Assembly (NCBI GenBank): GCA_014905825.1
Contig: JACGCN010000001.1
Location: 1,798,001-1,862,000, forward strand
DNA length: 64,000 bases
Reading direction: 5' to 3'
Source of the DNA: Lyophyllum atratum
Taxonomy: Eukaryota > Basidiomycota > Agaricomycetes > Agaricales > Lyophyllaceae
Shown here: piece after piece, positions 46,785-59,500 of the stretch
How the letters are laid out: every line of letters starts with the position of its first letter
How positions within the stretch are numbered: position 1 is the first letter of the stretch
Translations under genes and position numbers: made by a program
The notes under the pieces: model-generated
Told to the model about the DNA's origin: nothing
Seen by the model: only the letters and a program-made list of their open reading frames with translations
Database searches by the model: none

Positions 46785-47152
46785 ATGGCTGCACAATCCA
46801 TCGAACAGCAGAAACAGGAGTATTCCAGGCAGTTAGCGGCATACACCTTCCGACAGTGGAACGCTGTCCGACAAGCCCAATCTCCCCTCCCCGAACGAAA
46901 ACCCAAACCGACGGCGAGAAGGCCCAGCCATGGCACCACTCCCAAGAGGGACGTTGCGCGAAATGGTGACAAGCATGAGCAGACCCGGAATGTTGACAAA
47001 AACGGTGAGCACTGAGGCCTCCGCCAAGCGATGCTGTCATACTGACGTCGAATGCGCATCGAGAAGGCGGTGGTGATCGCACATTATTGCCAGTACGAGA
47101 CACGTCAAGGGAACGTCTGAAAAACGAAACTCGGGTACCAGCAAAACGCTGA
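46785..47152 (+). CDS. Possible small basic protein, unknown function
   Basis: Two exons (46785-47004 and 47067-47152) join through a GTGAGC..AAG intron of 62 nt to a 101-residue protein. It starts MAAQSIEQQKQEYSRQLAAY with an amphipathic helix and continues with PLPERKPKPTARRPSH, then a Lys/Asp/Asn-rich part. The second exon adds GGGDRTLLPVRDTSRERL and ends RVPAKR. It is hydrophilic and basic, with no signal peptide or recognised domain. An overlapping ATG frame of 180 codons on the other strand (46639-47181) is a rival, but it has abundant Cys/Trp and no motif. I prefer the plus-strand model only because splicing extends it coherently. Confidence 0.35.
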
Positions 47153-48757
47153 GCGACCATCTTTATGTCAGTGAAATCCATGCTGCAGTAAACCGAATAC
47201 CCAAACCCAGTCAGAGAGTCTGTTTATGAACACCACGCACACGAACGAACCATCGTCATACGCGCTCCGCTCGCACATAATCTCAATAGTTTCGCCTTCC
47301 CCCATGGTCATTGTAGCATAGTTGTAGATATTATTACCAGCGCTTTTTGTACCACCATACCATTCAAGCTATGTACGCTCGGATCCGGATTCTGTCGCTC
47401 ATAGATATTATGGTGAAAATTTGTCCGGAATACGTCATAATTCATATGACTAGACTAGAGCTCAGATCACAGATGTTGTCAGCGAACGCACCGAAACAGC
47501 ACTGTCAACGTCGGTGAGAACCAATTGACGAGAGATAGGCGTGGGGTGGACATGTCACTGATTTCCCCAAAGATTCTGAAGAAGACCAGGAGACTTCGAT
47601 TTCCAACGCGGGAACGACGCATACAGATGTCCAGTTCATTGGATTTCAAGTCAGCTGCCCTGGCCAAGCCGTTGAACGTTGAACGTTGAACTCCCCATAG
47701 AACTATATATAGCAATTCTGGAATGCACGCAGAGATGGTTCACGTCACTAGGACAGGCTCATATGGGGACACGAAGGCAAACGGTTTCGTGAGTGAAGCG
47801 GTAGCCAGTACCAAGGAGGGACAAAGTGGCTGGTGCGGAAACGACAACATGGAGAGAAGAAGTGGCAGTCTGTTCATTTCAAGATAGGCTCCTTTCGCTG
47901 CGGATACATCCAGCAGCAAAGCTAACAAGACACAGCAAATAAACGGTCAATAGGTTGCCAGTGAGTCAACGCAGCGTATGCCCAAAGCCATACCATAGAG
48001 GATGATAAGCCGAGATTCCCACTTTATATAAAGCAAGGTCGCAAGCAGATGAGCCGACTTTCCCAGAGCTCAGGTTTCATGTACGTGCCACGGTGGAAAG
48101 CGAAGTAACCCAACCGTCCGCGTCAAGTCCCTGTTACATTGCTTAATTCATGTCTGTAGAAGGAAAGAACGCTGGCTGGATGCACTGACATCAAGTAGAA
48201 TGGTAGATACGATAGCTCACCAGTCCAGCTTCTGTAATTTTCCAGGAATATAGCCTGCTATTCAATACGATCGACATACCACGTCGTTATACCGACCTGC
48301 TAGAGGTGCTAGACAAAACCGACCTGAGATTCCTTGACCAACTTCCAGGTAGATGTTAAATAATGCCATCAGACAATGATTGCCCGAAACCACGATAATT
48401 GAAACGGAAGGACGCGTTGTAAGCGCGACCGGTTTCGTATTAGACTGTGCTAACACAGGTCGGCACCTGAGATTATTGGGTGTACTGTCTCCCCTCTGAC
48501 ATGGCTGGGAATGGTGGGAGAGATGAGCCAGCTGAGAATTTGACGTACTTTGACACTGGCCATGGACAGCAAATGGACAGACGTTGTTTTCTTGAGGAAG
48601 GGAAGAATAGAAAATGTCACGGGATTTCGCGTAGATAGCTTTGAATCTCAGATCGGCGGGTAACTCGAGTCCCCAACGGTTTGGACTGTTTCCACCAGCC
48701 ACCAAACCGGATCCTCGCTCCCCCACCGGTGTCTAATCTTCGAGCAGGACAGACACT
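47153..48757. other. Gene-poor stretch, 1.6 kb
   Basis: No supported gene. A 7-nt unit (GTTGAAC) is repeated three times at 47671-47691. The last few hundred bases are presumably the promoter of the biotin synthase gene. Confidence 0.5.
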
Positions 48758-50322
48758 ATGTTTTCCGCTATGCCTCTTCGACGCTCGGCTCAGTTTACGC
48801 GAACTCTAGCCACCCATGCCTCTAATCCCCGCACTGTCGGGACCGCTCCACGAACTTGGGCAAGGAAGGAGATTCAAGCTATCTACGACACCCCCTTGCT
48901 CGACTTGGTGTTCCGTGCTTCATCCATTCATCGCCAGCATCACGATCCCAGCAAGATACAGCTATGCACCCTCATGAACATCAAGAGTATGTCTAGCGCC
49001 CCTCTATCACCTTGCTGCTGATCCGACTTCCATTTCGCAGCCGGAGGGTGCTCAGAGGACTGTGAGTCGTTTTGTTCACTTTCCAGTCAACCATCGAGCA
49101 TGATCCAGGCTCCTACTGTTCACAATCGTCGCGTTATGATACCGCCACCAAGGCCTCTCGCCTAGTGCAGCTGGAACCTGTACTTGAGGCAGCTCGGAAG
49201 GCGAAAGAGAACGGAAGCACTCGTTTTTGCATGGGTGCTGCTTGGAGAGATCTTGCTGGCCGTAAGAGTGGCTTTGAGCGAATTTTAGAGATGGTCCGCG
49301 GGGTCCGCGGCATGGGGATGGAAGTTTGCACAACTCTCGGTATGCTCTCTCCAGAACAGGCGCGACAGCTCAAGGAAGCGTAAGGATTGCTCTCTTGTGT
49401 CATTTCAAACGTATTGATCAATCCACAGGGGACTGACTGCTTATAACCATAATCTCGATACATCTCGAGAATTTTACCCTCAAGTAGGTCATATACGTAT
49501 GCAAGTCAAGGTGAAATGTGATCGCTATATCTCCCCCAAAGGTCATCACCACGCGATCATATGACGAACGATTAGACACTATCACCGCTGTACGCGACGC
49601 TGGAATTAGTGTATGCTCCGGAGGCATTCTTGGACTGGGAGAATCTGACGCAGACCGTGTTGGCTTGATTTGGGAGGTTTCGAAGTACGTCCAGTCCTTT
49701 TTGCCTGAAAATTCGGGGTTCTGATTCCGACTCCATCTTCGTCTAGCATGCCGGAACATCCTGAATCTTTCCCTGTCAACGCTCTTGTCCCCATTGCTGG
49801 GACTCCTCTAGAAAAGAACGAGGTCGGTACATCGATGTTGCTCCCGCGTATCGTTGGGTGATTATTGAAATAGGTTGTTCCTTACCACACGCTTATTCGC
49901 ACGATTGCGACTGCTCGGATCGTACTACCCAGCACCATTATTCGCCTCGCAGCAGGAAGGAACACCCTTGCCGAATCGGAACAAGCAATGTGTTTCATGG
50001 CCGGCGCGAATGCTGTTTTCACTGGGGAGCAAATGCTAACGACACCGTGTAAGGTCTCCTGACCTACCTATCTTAGCCGTGATCCTGACTCTCCGGGCTT
50101 CTTCTTTCCTTCGTCTAGGTTCACCCTGGGACGAGGTCAGTAAGGCATTACATATATCAACCATCCACTAAAATCTTTCGAAAATCTCAGGATAAAGCGA
50201 TGATGGACCGTTGGGGCCTGACGGGTATGCAGAGCTTCGAGCAACCGAGTGTTGCCCAGAAAGAGGGCTCTCGCTTGGAGGTCGAACCTAAAAAGGCGCA
50301 GTCCTCAGATGCTGCTCTTTAA
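48758..50322 (+). CDS. BIO2: Biotin synthase
   Basis: Start ATG at 48758. The first 25 residues are basic and Ser/Thr/Ala-rich ([20 protein letters not shown]), a mitochondrial targeting type. [21 protein letters not shown], assembled over two introns, contains the radical-SAM C-x3-C-x2-C cluster, followed by [49 protein letters not shown] and [13 protein letters not shown] follow, then [32 protein letters not shown] sequence and [28 protein letters not shown] and [10 protein letters not shown] complete the family. The C-terminus is a hydrophilic extension ending SSDAAL. It inserts sulfur into dethiobiotin to give biotin. No other biotin gene is nearby. Confidence 0.95.
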
Positions 50323-51047
50323 CGCGCAGACCTAAAGTTTATTAGATGGTTCGTTTTCGGTGCCGACTGCTGAATATCTTTCGCGTTCAACTCAGCTTTC
50401 TAGGGACGGCAAGAACCACTATGTCAGATGTAAATTCAGAACAAGTGTAACGCCTATTGATAGTATGTGTGCCTGAGAATCCCGACGGACCTGGCAATTT
50501 GCTTTCCTAATCAGCCCACCTACCGTGACCCCAAGACAAGAGGCGAGATCCAGCTTTGAACCTCGCGCCAGTGATAGAATACGTGTACACGCAAGCGCCT
50601 TCTCTGCCGCACCATTTGAAGTCAGCGCCGGGCTTCTACTTCGGTAACCTGTCAAAAAAAATGACCTGATCGAGTCGCTCATTGGTCCTGTAACTGTTTG
50701 TATCTGGTGCAGACTGGTGTACTAATTTTTCGAACGTTTTAATGCAGTCAGCGGAAACAGTGAAGGGTCTTCGAGGCAGGCTTTCTCGGGCTTCCCCTAT
50801 CTATCGTTGGACGCAGTTGATTCGACAGCTACCTGGCGACCTTCACCCTCCCCCTGAATAATTCCTATGAAGGACAATCGCGCTCCACGGTTTGTGTACA
50901 TTTCCTCCCCAATGTCACGTCAGCGCATTTACCGCCCCTTGGGGAGAGATTTTTGTTGCTCTGACGTGATATTCTGTTGCATGCTGCCATAAAACTCCAT
51001 TCTCCGATCCTTGATATTCTGCGCGTGCTCAATTTCCTCGTCGATGC
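50323..51047. other. Intergenic, 725 bp
   Basis: 3' flank of biotin synthase and upstream region of the REX4-like gene. An 87-codon ATG frame on the minus strand (50419-50682) has no motif and was not called. Confidence 0.5.
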
Positions 51048-52096
51048 ATGTATCCCGCTCCCCCTTCCTCTAGTTTCGACCGCTATGGTCGATATGCCTC
51101 ACAGTGCCCAGCGACGTGTTATTACGACCAGAATCCGACCCGCGGCCCATCTGTCCCACTTCCAGTCTCACCCGTCTATCCATCCGGATCTTTCTGGACA
51201 ACAGAGTACGTATGGTTCGTATTCATGCACCCTGCAAACCACAAGATTGACATTTCAAACAGGAAGTACGTCAGTGTTGCGGTTGTAGTTGTATATATCG
51301 GCACCGTCGAATTAAACCATCGCATCCAAGAAATACCGATGGTCGCGTGCGTCAACCCTTTGGATTTCAGGCCTATCTCTTCTAAATATGTCCGTCTCCA
51401 GCCGCGTCTCTGTCGTCGACTACCGAGGCTCCGCTATATTAGACACATTCGTCCGTCCCACGTTAGCGCGCTCAAGTGATTGCGTGTATCGCTCATTGAC
51501 CCAACCATTAGGCGCCAAATAGAGAATTATAGGCCACAGGAAACGGGCTTACAATATAATGACCTGGTGAACGGTAGACAAAGCCTTTCATTTGAGCGTG
51601 GACTTGGATCATGTACGCTCGAATGCAGCCCCCCACTTCCAAGACGTCCAGCTCCGCGTCGCCAATATCATAAAGAATAAAATTATCGTTGGACACAGCT
51701 TGTGGAATTTTCTATCGGTGCGCCATATTTCGATGATCCTTTTCGGATATTTATATTTCCTAAAGGTCTTAGGCTTGTCGCACTCTGCGCTGTACACTCG
51801 GGATCTGGCGCTATTTAAACCGCTCAGAAAAAAGCTAAAAAGTAGGTGTGCAGTCAGTCTGCCGACGCTGGTCCATCTTTATATGGGACGTACCGTCGGA
51901 ATGGGATATGAGGACTCGGTCCGTGATTTCTGATCCTAAGGCAAATGACCGCGGTTGACTGTTCGTCCAGCTCGAACTCTCCCGGGCTTCTATGGATTTA
52001 TTCCGATGTTGTGAACAGGTTTTTGAACAGGTGATTTCAGATGGAGCATGGCCTTGCAATCTCCCCCCTTCGAGCTTTGCACAGTACTATACTTAG
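51048..52096 (+). CDS. RNase T/REX4-like exonuclease-fold protein, catalytic residues degenerate
   Basis: About six exons. After a Pro/Ser/Tyr-rich N-terminus (MYPAPPSSSFDRYGRYASQ), exon 2 gives KYVSVAVVVVYIG where the family has YV(A)(L/I)DCEMVGVG. An intron with a good branch site (CTAAAT) leads to VARVSVVDYRGSAILDTFVR, a perfect match to the DEDDh exonuclease core. Then come NYRPQETGLQYNDLVN, FQDVQLRVANIIKNKIIVGH, SLWNFLSVLGLSHSALYTRD, YEDSLELSRASMDLFR and a terminal AWPCNLPPSSFAQYYT. Every exon joins in frame. Yet Asp and Glu of motif I, Asp of motif II (ND reads NF), His and last Asp of motif III all differ. It is probably a pseudo-nuclease. Confidence 0.72.
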
Positions 52097-52186
52097 CAGC
52101 TTATTATTAATTGCTTTATTTATTTATCTAATGTGGTATTTGTGAGATTCGTGAGAAATCACGTCTCCTCATTCTCAAACGCGTCC

Positions 52187-53260
52187 ATGGAGAACCAAGC
52201 CCTCCACCCATACCCATCCGGTGTTCCCAGTAACCCTGGACAGTCTTCACACTATCCCGATCAGCCCAAGTATGTTCTCTTACTCCTGCCAGAGGTCGTG
52301 AAGTTCATGTTTCGGTCCTAGTGATGAGCCTTCCCCACAACTCCCTTTGAGCGACCACAACAACTGGTACTACCCCTCGCATGGTTACGACTCGGAAGAA
52401 GAGACACTAGAATCTGGTTCGCGAGGTGGTAATTGGGGAAACAAGACAGTCAAAGGCGCCCGATGGGTTCGTCGAGGTAAAATCACGTCATGGGGTCCGG
52501 CAATGGATGATTGGGAGGCGAGTTCTTCGTTACAGCTGTTTTACCCTCATACCGACCATTTCAGCAGGAAGAAGAACGTGCAAGGAAACGGATAAAGCTT
52601 TTACTGCCGCAAGAACGACGATCACCGTCTCCGCCCACCCTTCCACACCTGCAACGATCGCCTTCTCCTCCTCTCGTTTCACCATACCCCCCTCCTGATC
52701 CCCAGCATCTTAGTTACGCATCATTCGTTATGGAGAAATCTGTTACTCATACATTTCGCTCGAACTTATTGGACGAATTGGAGCACGCCACTAACGGCCT
52801 TATTGAAGGGGAAGCAACAATGCGAAGGGCCCTAGGCAGGCTGTGGCAGGCCATGAGTGAAGATCCTGACGAAAACCTTGGGGACTCATCGCTCATCCCC
52901 AAGCGAGAGGACGAGGATGCGGATGCGGACGAAGACGACGACCGTGCTCGAAGACTCGCTCGGGCACCCGACCTTACACCACCCGTGCACAAACTGTTTC
53001 TGTTGTCCTATCCCTCTGGTGGCTCACCCGTCTTTGAACCATCTCATTTTGCTTCGCCAGAGATGCAGCTTGAAACACTGGAGAAATCATTAGCGACCCT
53101 ACGAGAACTTCAGGATGACGGACGCGAGTATGTGGAACGGCTGCAGGAAATACGTGAGGGTCTTGGGGATATTAGAGCGCAACGAGACGGGGTATGGGAT
53201 CTAGTACGGGAGAGGGCTGTGACGGAACTTCACGAAGTAGCGTTGAGTGCGACAAGCTGA
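52187..53260 (+). CDS. Rxt2-like subunit of the Rpd3L histone deacetylase complex
   Basis: Three exons. Start ATG at 52187 (MENQALHPYPSGVPSNPGQS). The diagnostic stretch is GGNWGNKTVKGARWVRRGKI followed by WGPAMDDWE, and across a GC..AG intron, QEEERARKRIKLLLP. This resembles the Rxt2 N-terminal domain (N-x-G-N-K-x3-A-x-x-V-x-x-G-x-L). The rest has a Pro/Ser-rich linker (RRSPSPPTLPHLQRSPSPP), a helical region (LLDELEHATNGLIEGEATMR), an acidic patch (DEDADADEDDD) and a coiled C-terminus (LETLEKSLATLRELQDDGRE) ending ELHEVALSATS. Rxt2 is a structural subunit of a large Sin3/Rpd3 deacetylase complex. Assignment rests on one short domain, so it is tentative. Confidence 0.6.
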
Positions 53261-53554
53261 GATGTAGAATACGCCAGAGTTATATTGATGCCTTATCGGA
53301 ATCTCGCACCCATCAATTCACTCCATTTGTTCTCCAAAATGTTTGAGATGAGCGCCCCACAATCAATTCATAATCCATCTCTCCACAATACCCAACTAGA
53401 CTGCCCGCCGTATCCAGTCCGTCGTAATATCTGACACCTTTGTTCTTCCGCATTCCGCCTGCGTCCACCCTTGATCGTAAATTAGCGCCGAACTCGACAT
53501 AAATACACACAACGCCACCTACCTGCGCCCTCTTCCCAGCACCAAGAGCCCATC

Positions 53555-56500
53555 ATGGTTCCCCCCGACATTTCGATGCTGAGCATCGATGGCGCACTAC
53601 CTAGACTTCCTGCGGACGAAGACACTGATGACGCAGCCGCAGATGATCGGTGCATCCGGAAGCTCAAGAACTACGCAAATTCTTTGCCCTACTCGATTGA
53701 ACCGCTATGCAAGATGATGCAGATGCTTGACTTTATTATCTTGCGTCTCGTGCAGGCCGTAGAAGCGAAGGATTATGATGTCGGTCTGATGCAGTGGGAC
53801 AGCATGTTAACCTAGTACGTCTTGCATGTACTTTGCTACCGTCTCTGCTCACATTCTCGAAGCTGGTCCATGTTAAAGTATCCCATTCCAAAGGAGAAGC
53901 GTGTTCATTTGGCCAAGCTTTATTTCCAAGTCTGCATAATTCCCGGGATGCCGACGCAAGTTGTGGCGACATGTGCCGACGCTTTCTCGAACTTGACGAA
54001 ATCGAAGAAGAAAATAACCATTGAGGACATGAGGCTGCCGTGGAAACCAATCTACGACATCCTTAAGGCAGACTTGTTCCTGACACGGAGGCAGTTTGAA
54101 TACACGTACGTACTCTCCTGCCAACTGTTTTCAGTGTTCATCACCGTAATGTATAGTCAACTATCGTGGTGTATGGGGTACCTTGCCGACCACGCACGAA
54201 GATTCTTTTCACCTGCTGCGATCGAAGAGATGCTTTCAACCTTCGTACCGCTCATTGACGGAACCAAGCTAGATGTGAGCTATTATTAGCTGCTTTATCG
54301 GTCTCGTTTCTTATTGTCGTCATCAGCACATTCTCGCACCACAGTACTACCTCCTCACGTTTCTACCCCTCACCCACCCTCAATCATATCTGCCTATGTT
54401 ATTTCGGATGTGGGAGTCGATAAACTCCTATATGTATGATGAACGGATGTTGCACTTTCTCTCAAAGTTGGCCGAGATGCATGTCAATCCTGCCGTTAGT
54501 GATCCGCGCAAAATTGCGGAACTTCCAGACGATGAGAGAGTGGAAGGCGAGGACAGACCCAGTTGGGCAAAAGAGGAAATGCAAGGTGAAGCTCAATGGA
54601 CTGGCTTGTACAAAGACGTTGGCATTTTCTCTGAACACGAGTGGCATCTCCTCATGTGCAAATGCCTTGCTTCGATGGGTGTGTATGGTCGTCCTCACTT
54701 TCCTAAGCCGATGTTGACCTAGAAGATATTTCAGAGATACCACTAGCAGACACCGGTTCGCTTACCACGGGACCGAATGCAGATAGCCAGGCTGGATTTG
54801 AGATAGGCAGGCTGCCAAAACCAACTTGGAGGATCAGTATGCCCCATTTTGAAATATCAGAGGATGTGAAAACTCAAACAACTATCAGTATCTTTGGCTC
54901 GCATCATTGTTTATTCGATGGCGCCAGATGGTATTCCTGTACCTGCGTCTAATGCTGCCACTCCTCTCTTCTCTCCTTTGCCGTCTGGTACGAACACACC
55001 CCAGATTCAGAACAGCACCTTGCAGGAATATCTCTCGGCGCCGTTGGGCAAGAAAGGGCATCCGGTACCAAGGACTTATTTGGCTGGATCAAGAGCTCTC
55101 GATTCGTTAGCAAGGCTGATCGCCTCCACGGAAAGTTTCTTCCACCCTTCCAACTCTGGGGCATGGACAAATGATGTAAGTTACCTATGCGATATGTAAA
55201 CCGTGACCGCTCACGACTTTCTGCTGACAGCTAAGCGCATTTATCAAATATATTGTATATGACTTCAACAAACGTAAGGTTGACTTCTTCTACTTGTCTC
55301 GATGCGAGGCCCATTTCATCTTCTAGGGTGGCATGAGGAACAACAACCGGAATGCAAAACCCCACTGGTTAGTATTTTCGCGATCGGCTCACATTCGTCA
55401 TTAACTATCTGATTTTTCGCAGCATCGTCGCTTGACGAAGGCGATGAAACGAGAACTCGTCAAGTCACTTCGAACTGTGACTCTCCTAGCGGTGTTTTCC
55501 CAAGACTCCACAACGGTGTCGAACATACAAAGCTGTTTGAAGTCGATGAGTGTCATGGAGCCCGATCTTATACTGCACCCCATTCTTGAACGCGCAGTAC
55601 CATCATTGGAAGCTTTAGTTGAGGTAAGTCAGACCGGGCCCTCGAATCTGGATTCATCATTCAATCTATGTCTCTGCAGACTCAGAGGACGATTGCGGTC
55701 ATCAAGGCCTTAGGAGCTATTGCGCCAGCGATTGTTTCTCGTGAGGTGTATTATCCTGGCGCAAAACACCTGGTCCCGATCCTGGAGCTTTTAATACCAG
55801 GGATTGATCTGGTATGACATCCCGTGCTGTTTAATTCTCCTACTCACCCCAAACACAGAACGATCCGTCTAAAACAGTAGAATTTTTTTTCCTTCTCGAG
55901 ATGATCATCATTAATATCGGCCCTAGCTCTGCACCACCGCCTTTCTGGTTGAGATATCCCAGTTCATCAAGATTGGCGATCTTACTACAAACGAGGAACA
56001 GAGACCAGTTCTCGACGCAGAGCCGATATTGCCCCCGGACAACGCCTTGTCCCTACCTTCATTCTCCTTGGATGAGATGGATGGTCGCTACACTGATCTT
56101 GAGCCTAGGTTGTCGGATGAAGAGGAGGACGCCTTGGTCAAGGTCAGTGTTGCGCATTCCCAATTCTCATTTGGACCTGACGTTGTGCAAAGGATTCCAC
56201 AGGTAGCTTTCCCGACTGGGTAACTAGTTTCATCCGCAGAGTGATTCAGTTATTGGAGAACCTCCCAGACGAAGGCCCCGGTGGGTCTGCAGGCGGAGCG
56301 ACCGAAAGTGAATCCTATCATTCTGCCTGTAGTAGTTTTGCTGACGACAAATAGTCCAGATTGTTGATGCCGTGACTGGTGCCTGCAGTCAGATCTGTGT
56401 GCACTTGTCTGAGCCGCTCTATGACCTGGTGCTGAACATGATCTTTGATTACGCCAGTACGAATGTGCGGCCTAATGCAGTGCGGGCAATCCATCAACTC

Positions 56501-59500
56501 GTAGAATGCGTTGCGAACGCGGACCCTGTCAAAACCCTCGCCAAGTTCTTCCATTTCTGTGCAAAGAATATTCGGACTGAACTTGAAAATGGGGCTAGTT
56601 CCCTCAGGACAACATCCGTTTCCAACCCCCTCCCATCAGATGCTACTTTACACTGGAGTATGTTCATCTCGTTTCCCATGGACCCGTGCTCACCTAGAGA
56701 TCTCTGTAGACCTGGCTATTTTACGAGGCACTATATATAAGTAAGTGTTCGAACAAAATTCACATCTTTGATTGAGCTTATAACTCCCATTAGTGACGGG
56801 CGTTCTGTACGTCTAAGCCCACATCGACATTTTACTAAATTGACTGGTTTGGATAGCTCTTGAAGTACAAAGATGATCTAATATCGCTCTTGCAACTACT
56901 CCATAACAAAACCTTTTCAAAACGTGGTTATTCATGGAGTGGGAAACTCCTTTCCAGCACATTACTCACGCTAACACACACCTACCCCCTGGAGAATAAG
57001 TTAGCTAACCCCGACGAGTGGAATAGTCCTGGTATGAGACACAAAGTTATAGCTGGCGATATCTGATGCGTGATTGCATTCAGAATTTCAAACCAATCAT
57101 CACCGGCACTGGGGCAAGTTATATGGACCGGATGAAGTCACGGTTAGGATCGCTCTAAATGACCTTGCTTCGAACATTCACATATAGTTTCTAGATTTCA
57201 TGGCACTCGCCGAATGACGAGGAGATCCAGTTCGCGCTTGATATTTTCAAGACCCTTGTTGAGCCAACCCTGGTGATCCTCGAACGTTTGATCGGAAACG
57301 GTAGGTCGAGATGATTTCAATGCAAAATAAAGACCCAGATCGAATCTCCCCGACAGATGTTGCTCGCGACGAAGTCTGGCGCAATGACTTCTGTCGGTTC
57401 GTCAGAGCTCTTTCCAATATCAGCTATGACTAATAGACACTCTGTACAGGCATCTCAGTTTTGTTCGCAACGCCTTCTCTGGAGTGCCTTCATTACTCAA
57501 GGAGACGATTACACCTGAACAACTGGAACATGCGACCTTGACCAGCGATATTATGTACGTTCATTTGTTCATGGCGTTACATCATCGCTCACAATGATTA
57601 GGGAGGAAGTTCCGGAAATGATTGCTTCAGTCGAACCCGTGGCGTCTGGATTCTGCCTCACCGATCCGGAGGACCCACGATACCAATACATGGCCTCCTT
57701 GAAAGAACGGTTTGGGACGTTCCTCCATAATGCTTCGGTGTCGTTGCAACAACAGGGTGAAGAGAACACAGTCGACGCTGTTGATATGCTAGTGAGTGAA
57801 ACTTGATTCTTGCCTTTGCTTTTTTCATTTGTTGCAGGTCAGAGCTGTGCGGACATACTTGCTTGAATATGGAGACAGCAGAGATAGGTATGTAGCTATG
57901 CCCTAGTGTTTTGCATCATTTAACATTTGGACAGCTACAATCACAACGACGAACAGTATCGAAATGAGAAAAACGTAGCTCGCCAGTACGCTCACCAAAA
58001 GGTTTGGCCGCGAGCTGTTTATGTTCGTCGGGCACGGTATGTTAAGTATACTTTGCTTTCTTCTTATTGGTTATCACATATCTTTACTAGATTTTATCAT
58101 TCCGCACGACTTCATTGGAATTCAATCGAGCGGCGGCGTGGGCCACTTGAGGATGCTCTTATCGACGACGTGGTAGAGTGGTCACTCTGGAATTATGCAG
58201 GCGTTAGGCGGTCAGTATCGTTAACCTCGCCCTTTTGGTGGAGCAAACACTTAATGAAAATGATACAGCTCAAGCCAATCTCTGCTAGAATCCGTATGTG
58301 AGGTCTGTATGCAATTACTTCCAATGGTAGTGGAACGTCTTAAACGTTGCACCAGATTTATGATGGTGTGCGTCGCCGCGCCCTTCCTGTTCTGCTGAAG
58401 GCCCTAGAGCCCGGAACGGATGACGACCGGATGAAAGGAGCATTGTGGACTATCAATTCGCCTTATCTAGGGAAGTATGCCATATCTGGTGCGTCTAATT
58501 CCCGAGAATCACAGATGACAAGGTCTTTGACATGGCGTCGATAGAACCTACATGGGCTCCGAAAATTATCGGGGGCCTCCTTAGATGTCAACATAATGAA
58601 AAGGTCACTATTTCTTGACATAAAAGTCTGTGTTATCACCTGATACCTCTTCACACAGCCCTCAATTCAAGACTGCGTTTCTGCAGTAGCCGAGAACTGC
58701 ATGTCACCTCTTAACCCTCCTTATTAGCTGCTAATAGTTACTAATGTTTAGGTCTTGCGAGTTTCTTGGAGCCATGTTATTTGGTGTATGATATTCCGAC
58801 ACCGCGGGTGGACAAGGCCATAGCACAATTGAAGGCTAACCTGGACATTGGCAATAGTCCCAAGGACGGCTTGTTGGTGGTCAGATGCTGCAAAAAACGG
58901 ATTGAACGTGTTCAGAAAAATTGCGATGCTATCCAAAGTAATGTAAGTGGCTCATCACGTCTGCGTTAACCTGATTCTGATTGTACCATAGATTGTGATG
59001 ATTTTGGAGATTGGAAACTCAGAGCGTACCCATTGGCGGTATGAGATTTTGGCTGCGAGATGTCTTCGAACATTGGTTCGACGTGACGCACCAACGTCGT
59101 CCGAACATCTGCAGTTCTTCATGGACAGAGTTCATGATGATCATCCCACTATCGTGAGTTTAAAGATATATCTGTATGTTCATACTCGATAACCGCATTA
59201 TCTTTCATCAAGCGTTACGTGAGTATCCGCCCGTTCCGTTCTTTTTACATTGAATTGACCAAGGATGCAGTATGCGCAACGAGCTGTCTCCAAGACCGCC
59301 CGAAACGTCAAACTGAGGTCACTTTGCATGACGCCAGCAGATTTGGCCCTCATGCGAACTCGCAATCCACTCAAGATGAAGGTTGTCGTGGAGCCCTCGC
59401 ACGAATTGACATCCAAGACCTTAGCCGCATTCAGAGAAAAGTTTGATATGAACCAAGAGATCAGGATTCCGTCAGTAAAGGTTGTGGATTTGGAATTCTT

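Noticed and set aside
46639..47181. 180-codon minus-strand frame overlapping the small basic ORF
   Set aside because: No motif and Cys/Trp/Arg-rich composition typical of an antisense shadow. The plus strand offers a coherent spliced model.
48262..48726. 154-codon minus-strand open frame upstream of biotin synthase
   Set aside because: It begins with GTG, has no ATG near the start and no family motif, and lies in the promoter region of the next gene.
50419..50682. 87-codon minus-strand ATG frame
   Set aside because: No domain, and composition does not differ from random frames in the same intergenic region.
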